From contig JAEYRA010000077.1 of NCBI GenBank assembly GCA_023409755.1, positions 1-18,264 on the forward strand: a DNA stretch of 18,264 nt. Reading direction: 5' to 3'. Under the pieces are notes generated by a model. It was not told where the DNA came from. It saw nothing but the letters and a program-made list of their open reading frames with translations, and ran no database searches. Positions 15,546 through 18,264 of this stretch are shown here, in pieces. This DNA comes from Bacillota bacterium (GTDB lineage Bacteria > Bacillota > Clostridia > Christensenellales > UMGS416). Position numbers and translations under genes: made by a program. Positions within the stretch are counted from its first letter, which is position 1, and every line of letters starts with the position of its first letter.

Positions 15546-15566
15546 GGTGGCAGAACATTCGGACGG
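15523..15566 (+). promoter_or_regulatory. Possible PurR box pair in the glyA promoter
   Basis: GAATCCGAATTAT (15523-15535) matches the remembered Bacillus PurBox AWWWCCGAACWWT at 11 of 13 positions. An inverted CCGAA core (TTCGG, 15558-15562) follows, with a weaker surround (8 of 13). The core centres are 31 bp apart, as in Bacillus PurBox pairs, and glyA is a known PurR target in Bacillus. Box 1 lies between the -35 and -10. Confidence 0.4.
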
Positions 15567-15650
15567 AGCCGTGGCTCCCGCCTTTCAACCAATGATTTGC
15601 AATCAGTGTTTTGTTTCGTTCACAATTTTACTTCGATAGGAGGATGGAAC

Positions 15651-16904
15651 ATGATCGACCTGAAGCTGATCGCCGCCACCGACCCGGAGGTTGCCGCCGC
15701 CATGGGGCAGGAGCTGGGCCGCCAACGCGACCATCTGGAGCTCATCGCGAGCGAGAACTTCGTCAGCCCCGCGGTGCTGGCCGCTGCCGGCAGTCACCTG
15801 ACCAACAAGTATGCGGAAGGCTACCCGGGCAAGCGCTACTATGGTGGCTGCCAGTACGTGGATGTGGTGGAGGAGCTGGCCCGCACCCGCGCCTGCCAGA
15901 TCTTCGGTGCCGAGCACGCCAATGTGCAGCCCCACTCCGGCGCGCAGGCCAACATTGCCGTCTACTTTGCCATGCTCCAGCCCGGCGACACGATCTTGGG
16001 TAAGAACCTGGCCCACGGCGGCCATCTGACCCACGGCAGCCCGGTTAACCTCTCTGGCAAGTACTTCAACATCGTGCCTTACGGCGTCTCGCAGGAGACG
16101 GAGACCATCGATTACGATGAATTGATGCGCATCGCCAAGGAATGCAAGCCCAAGATGATCGTGGCGGGTGCCAGCGCCTACCCCCGGGTCATCGATTTTG
16201 CCAAGTTCCGCGCCGTGGCTGACGAGGTGGGTGCGCTCCTCATGGTGGATATGGCTCACATCGCGGGTCTTGTGGCTGCGGGGTTCCACCCCAACCCGGT
16301 GCCCTATGCTGACTTTGTCACCACCACCACCCACAAGACCCTTCGCGGCCCCCGCGGCGGCATGATCCTCTGCCGCGAACAATACGCCAAGGCCATCGAC
16401 AAGGCCATGTTCCCCGGTACCCAGGGCGGCCCGCTCATGCACATCATCGCGGCCAAGGCTGTCTGCTTCCAGGAGGCGTTGGGCGAGCCCTTCAAGGCCT
16501 ACCAGGGGCAGATCGTCACCAACGCACAGGCGATGGCCAATGCCTTCACTAAGCGCGGCGTACGGCTGGTCTCCGGCGGCACCGACAACCACCTGATGCT
16601 CCTCAATCTCACCGGCCGCGGCATCAGCGGCAAGAAGCTGGAGCGCCTGCTGGACGAGGCCAACATCACCGTCAACAAGAACGCCATCCCCTTTGATCCC
16701 GAGAAGCCCACCATCACCAGTGGCATCCGTGTGGGCACCCCGGCGGTGACCAGCCGCGGACTTGGTGCGGCGGAGATGGAGCAGATCGCCGATCTCATCA
16801 CCCGTGTCATCGAGGGCAAGGAGGAGGCCGTGGCTTCCGTCAAGGAAGAAGTGCTGGCGCTCTGCGCCCGCTTCCCGCTCTATCCCGGGCAGGAGATCCT
16901 GTAA
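15651..16904 (+). CDS. glyA: Serine hydroxymethyltransferase
   Basis: A 417-residue PLP enzyme interconverting serine and glycine while producing 5,10-methylene-THF. Landmarks are LELIASENFVS, NKYAEGYPGKRYYGGCQYVD, the PLP-lysine motif TTTTHKTLRGPRGG, MFPGTQGGPLMH, and SGIRVGTPAVTSRGLGAAEM near the C-terminus; all are intact and the length is typical. The start ATG 15651 has AGGAGG at 15638-15643 with a 7-nt spacer; the open frame extends upstream across the promoter but that part is non-coding. With folC in the adjacent operon it contributes to folate one-carbon metabolism. A weak terminator-like hairpin follows 16 nt after the stop. Confidence 0.97.
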   Translation: MIDLKLIAATDPEVAAAMGQELGRQRDHLELIASENFVSPAVLAAAGSHLTNKYAEGYPGKRYYGGCQYVDVVEELARTRACQIFGAEHANVQPHSGAQANIAVYFAMLQPGDTILGKNLAHGGHLTHGSPVNLSGKYFNIVPYGVSQETETIDYDELMRIAKECKPKMIVAGASAYPRVIDFAKFRAVADEVGALLMVDMAHIAGLVAAGFHPNPVPYADFVTTTTHKTLRGPRGGMILCREQYAKAIDKAMFPGTQGGPLMHIIAAKAVCFQEALGEPFKAYQGQIVTNAQAMANAFTKRGVRLVSGGTDNHLMLLNLTGRGISGKKLERLLDEANITVNKNAIPFDPEKPTITSGIRVGTPAVTSRGLGAAEMEQIADLITRVIEGKEEAVASVKEEVLALCARFPLYPGQEIL

Positions 16905-16920
16905 CACCCAACACAGTCGA

Positions 16921-16945
16921 AGGGCTGTCTCTTTACGGTAGCCCT
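16921..16945 (+). terminator. Possible glyA terminator hairpin
   Basis: AGGGCTGTC (16921-16929) pairs with GGTAGCCCT (16937-16945), 9 bp including two G-U pairs, with a 7-nt loop. The downstream tail CAGAGTGTTTATAAAC is only moderately T-rich and contains the palindrome GTTTATAAAC. Position supports a terminator for glyA, but a weak one. Confidence 0.5.
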
Positions 16946-16987
16946 CAGAGTGTTTATAAACCCCTAGTACGTGCAAAGGGAGATGAA

Positions 16988-17014
16988 CCGCCCGCCGATT
17001 CATTCGGCGGGCGG
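16988..17014. repeat. Perfect 11-bp palindrome in the glyA downstream region
   Basis: CCGCCCGCCGA at 16988-16998 pairs perfectly with TCGGCGGGCGG at 17004-17014 around the loop TTCAT. No T-run follows on either strand. It is not obviously a terminator and may be a dispersed palindromic element or part of a structured RNA. Confidence 0.8.
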
Positions 17015-17100
17015 AAAGATAGGGTCATCGCGAGCAGGAGAAAAAACCCGCCCGAAGGCGCAACGTATCCTTTGAAACCCGAATGAGTGTTGCAATTTGT

Positions 17101-17131
17101 GATCGGTCGGCGACATGTGCGGCGACCGATC
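17101..17131. repeat. 9-bp inverted repeat
   Basis: GATCGGTCG (17101-17109) pairs perfectly with CGACCGATC (17123-17131) around a 13-nt loop containing ACATGT. No terminator features follow. Confidence 0.75.
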
Positions 17132-17160
17132 TGGCCATAACGAGAACAAACTGTTTGAAT

Positions 17161-17188
17161 CGCGGCTGTCGCCACAGCGGCAGACGCG
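17161..17188. repeat. Hairpin sharing its core with the next one
   Basis: CGCG, a mismatch, then CTGTCGC pairs across the loop CACA with GCGGCAG, a mismatch, and CGCG: 11 bp, including one G-U pair, plus one internal G-A mismatch. The CTGTCGC/GCGGCAG core recurs in the hairpin that begins at the next base. Confidence 0.7.
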
Positions 17189-17215
17189 AAGGGCTGTCGC
17201 GTTGCGGCAGCCCTT
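17189..17215. terminator. Strong hairpin, possible bidirectional terminator
   Basis: AAGGGCTGTCGC (17189-17200) pairs with GCGGCAGCCCTT (17204-17215), 12 bp with one G-U and a GTT loop. It sits 2 nt after the stop codon of the minus-strand J-domain gene. On the plus strand it is followed by TTTGCTATTTG. Tails are poor in T on the minus strand, so efficiency is uncertain. Confidence 0.55.
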
Positions 17216-17217
17216 TG

Positions 17218-17649
17218 CTATTTGTGGATGAGCCTGCGATAGTCCTCAATGAGGGCGATGAATTGGCTGGCGTCACCACCGGTGTCGGGGTGGTGCTGCT
17301 TGGCCAGTTCGCGGAAGCGAGTTTTCACGGTGCACTCGTCAGCGTCAGCCGGCAGGCCCAGCCGCAGCAGCGCCTCAGCGTTGAAGTATAGCGTGCCAGT
17401 CCCATCATTTTCCGGCCACAGGGACTGCCACACGAAGGACCAATATTCTGCAATAACCCACCGAAGTGTTTCGTCATCCATCGCCAACAGCACCGCCAGT
17501 GGATACTTTGCATACTCGGGCACTCCGCCGTGCAGGTCAAAGAAAGTGTCCCACACCAGCGGGGAAGAGCGCTGGCCAGTTCTGGCACGGATTTGCTCTT
17601 CCAGATGTTTCAGCTGCCGCAGTTTTCGTTTCACATCCCCGCTGGTCAA
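17218..17649 (-). CDS. Short protein with C-terminal J domain
   Basis: A 143-residue protein. The C-terminal part, ALLRLGLPADADECTVKTRF and then RELAKQHHPDTGGDASQFIAL, is a J domain with the HPD tripeptide at 120-122, the motif that stimulates DnaK ATPase. The N-terminal half is helical and carries a basic coiled-coil-like segment (VKRKLRQLKHLEEQIRAR), without DnaJ's Gly/Phe or zinc regions, so it is a J-domain co-factor and not DnaJ itself. I choose TTG 17649 because GGAAAGGAG lies 6 nt upstream; the longer open frame (to 18222) runs antisense through the spore coat gene and its low-complexity Leu-rich translation is an artefact of the Gln codons there. The client protein is unknown. Confidence 0.8.
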   Translation of the reverse strand: MTSGDVKRKLRQLKHLEEQIRARTGQRSSPLVWDTFFDLHGGVPEYAKYPLAVLLAMDDETLRWVIAEYWSFVWQSLWPENDGTGTLYFNAEALLRLGLPADADECTVKTRFRELAKQHHPDTGGDASQFIALIEDYRRLIHK

Positions 17650-17673
17650 TGGGTGCTCCTTTCCAGTGGCATG

Positions 17674-17695
17674 GTACCGTTTTGGTACAATTTTA
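17674..17695 (-). promoter_or_regulatory. Candidate extended -10 promoter and operator-like dyad
   Basis: On the minus strand TGCTAAAAT provides an extended -10 (TAAAAT 17695-17690) without a good -35. Immediately downstream lies the dyad GTACC-N5-GGTAC (17674-17688), across the expected start of transcription. It sits about 40 nt before the TTG start. The combination suggests a regulated promoter but no regulator is known. Confidence 0.4.
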
Positions 17696-17775
17696 GCATG
17701 CCTATGCCATCCGTGATAGCTTTCGACCGCATAGTTGGTGCCTTCCTGCGCAGGATACAGGTGGAGGTGAAAGCA

Positions 17776-18264
17776 ATGTCCATCACATTGACACAGAAGG
17801 AGCGGATGCTGTTGGAGGATCAGAAGACCCACGAGCAGATCTGCATCAAGAAGTACCAGCAGTATTCCAACCAGGCGCAAAGCCCTCAGCTCAAGCAGAT
17901 CTTCCAGGCCAATGAGCAGAGCGAGCAGACCCATCTCAACTCCATTAACCAGCTGCTCAGCGGCACCGTGCCGCAGATGGCTCAGCAGGGCGGCCAGCAA
18001 CAGCAGCAAGCGGCTCAACAGAACCCGCAGACGGCCCAGCAAGCGCAGTATCAGCAGCAATCCATGCCCCAACAGGGCCTGAAGAGCGACAAGGACATGT
18101 GCACTGACATGCTGATGACAGAGAAGTATGTCTCCGGCAGCTATGACACAACCATCTTTGAGTTCAACAACACCAACGTGCGCGATGTGCTCAACCACAT
18201 TCAGAAGGAAGAGCAGAAGCACGGGGAAGCCATCTCCCAGTTCATGGTGACCAACGGACTGTAC
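17776..18264 (+). CDS. CotF-like spore coat protein (partial, runs off window)
   Basis: An open frame from ATG 17776, with GGAGGTGA at 17763-17770, continues to the window end (163 codons, no stop). The product starts MSITLTQKERMLLEDQKTHEQICIKKYQQYS, resembling CotF-family coat proteins with a ferritin-like four-helix arrangement: a first helix pair (about 1-62), a Gln-rich linker (about 67-108), and a second helix pair with DKDMCTDMLMTEKYVSGSYDTTIFE and HIQKEEQKHGEAISQFMV. Family members are spore coat components or dormancy-related proteins. It diverges from the J-domain gene across a 126-bp gap. Its presence supports a sporulating host. The C-terminal end is missing. Confidence 0.8.
   Translation, partial: MSITLTQKERMLLEDQKTHEQICIKKYQQYSNQAQSPQLKQIFQANEQSEQTHLNSINQLLSGTVPQMAQQGGQQQQQAAQQNPQTAQQAQYQQQSMPQQGLKSDKDMCTDMLMTEKYVSGSYDTTIFEFNNTNVRDVLNHIQKEEQKHGEAISQFMVTNGLY

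Noticed and set aside
15393..15650. N-terminal extension of glyA
   Set aside because: It covers the divergent promoter region; ATG 15651 with AGGAGG gives the normal protein.
16954..17175. Minus-strand 73-codon frame in the glyA downstream region
   Set aside because: It reads through two palindromes, has no clear ribosome binding site and no recognisable motif.
17650..17676. Eight-codon minus-strand frame (ATG 17673) whose stop overlaps the TTG start
   Set aside because: No ribosome binding site in front of it; probably chance.
17650..18222. Upstream extension of the J-domain frame
   Set aside because: It is antisense to the spore coat gene; the Leu-rich sequence is the reverse complement of Gln codons.

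Overview
The window looks like chromosomal DNA from a GC-rich, endospore-forming Firmicute, probably a Clostridia member of the Oscillospiraceae/Ruminococcaceae type. The reasons are the Gram-positive order ylxR-ylxQ-infB-rbfA-nrnA-truB-ribF, strong AGGAGG-type ribosome binding sites, a T-box leader on valS, sigma-A-like TTGACA/TATAAT promoters and a CotF-like spore coat gene. The lineage is inferred from gene content only.

Region 1 (1-6835, + strand) is the distal part of a nusA-infB translation operon. It holds a few codons of the preceding gene (probably nusA), then ylxR, ylxQ, infB (IF2), rbfA, a DHH phosphoesterase (nrnA), truB and ribF. Overlaps of 4-14 nt and short gaps suggest co-transcription. 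Two oddities stand out: nine in-frame copies of a 30-bp repeat in the IF2 N-terminal arm, and a 25-bp-paired hairpin between infB and rbfA.

Region 2 (6836-10189, + strand) is accessory. A lipoprotein of unknown function with its own promoter precedes a DUF4037-like nucleotidyltransferase that overlaps a small P-loop kinase-like gene. A second, AadA/DUF4111-like nucleotidyltransferase follows and appears less GC-rich than its neighbours. Two unrelated nucleotidyltransferase folds around one P-loop protein make this the best candidate for an uncharacterised modification or resistance cassette.

Region 3 (10175-15418, - strand) contains, in transcription order, an M15 D-Ala-D-Ala carboxypeptidase, then a consensus promoter, a valine T-box leader with terminator, a 26-codon small ORF, valS and folC. 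folC converges on the second nucleotidyltransferase with a 15-bp overlap of the coding ends.

Region 4 (15419-18264) has glyA on the + strand, divergent from the carboxypeptidase, with a promoter and a possible PurR-box pair in between. After glyA comes a 313-bp non-coding stretch with five hairpins, two of them directly abutting. It is followed by a short C-terminal J-domain gene on the - strand and a divergent CotF-like spore coat gene that runs off the end of the window. No rRNA, tRNA, CRISPR array or insertion sequence was seen.
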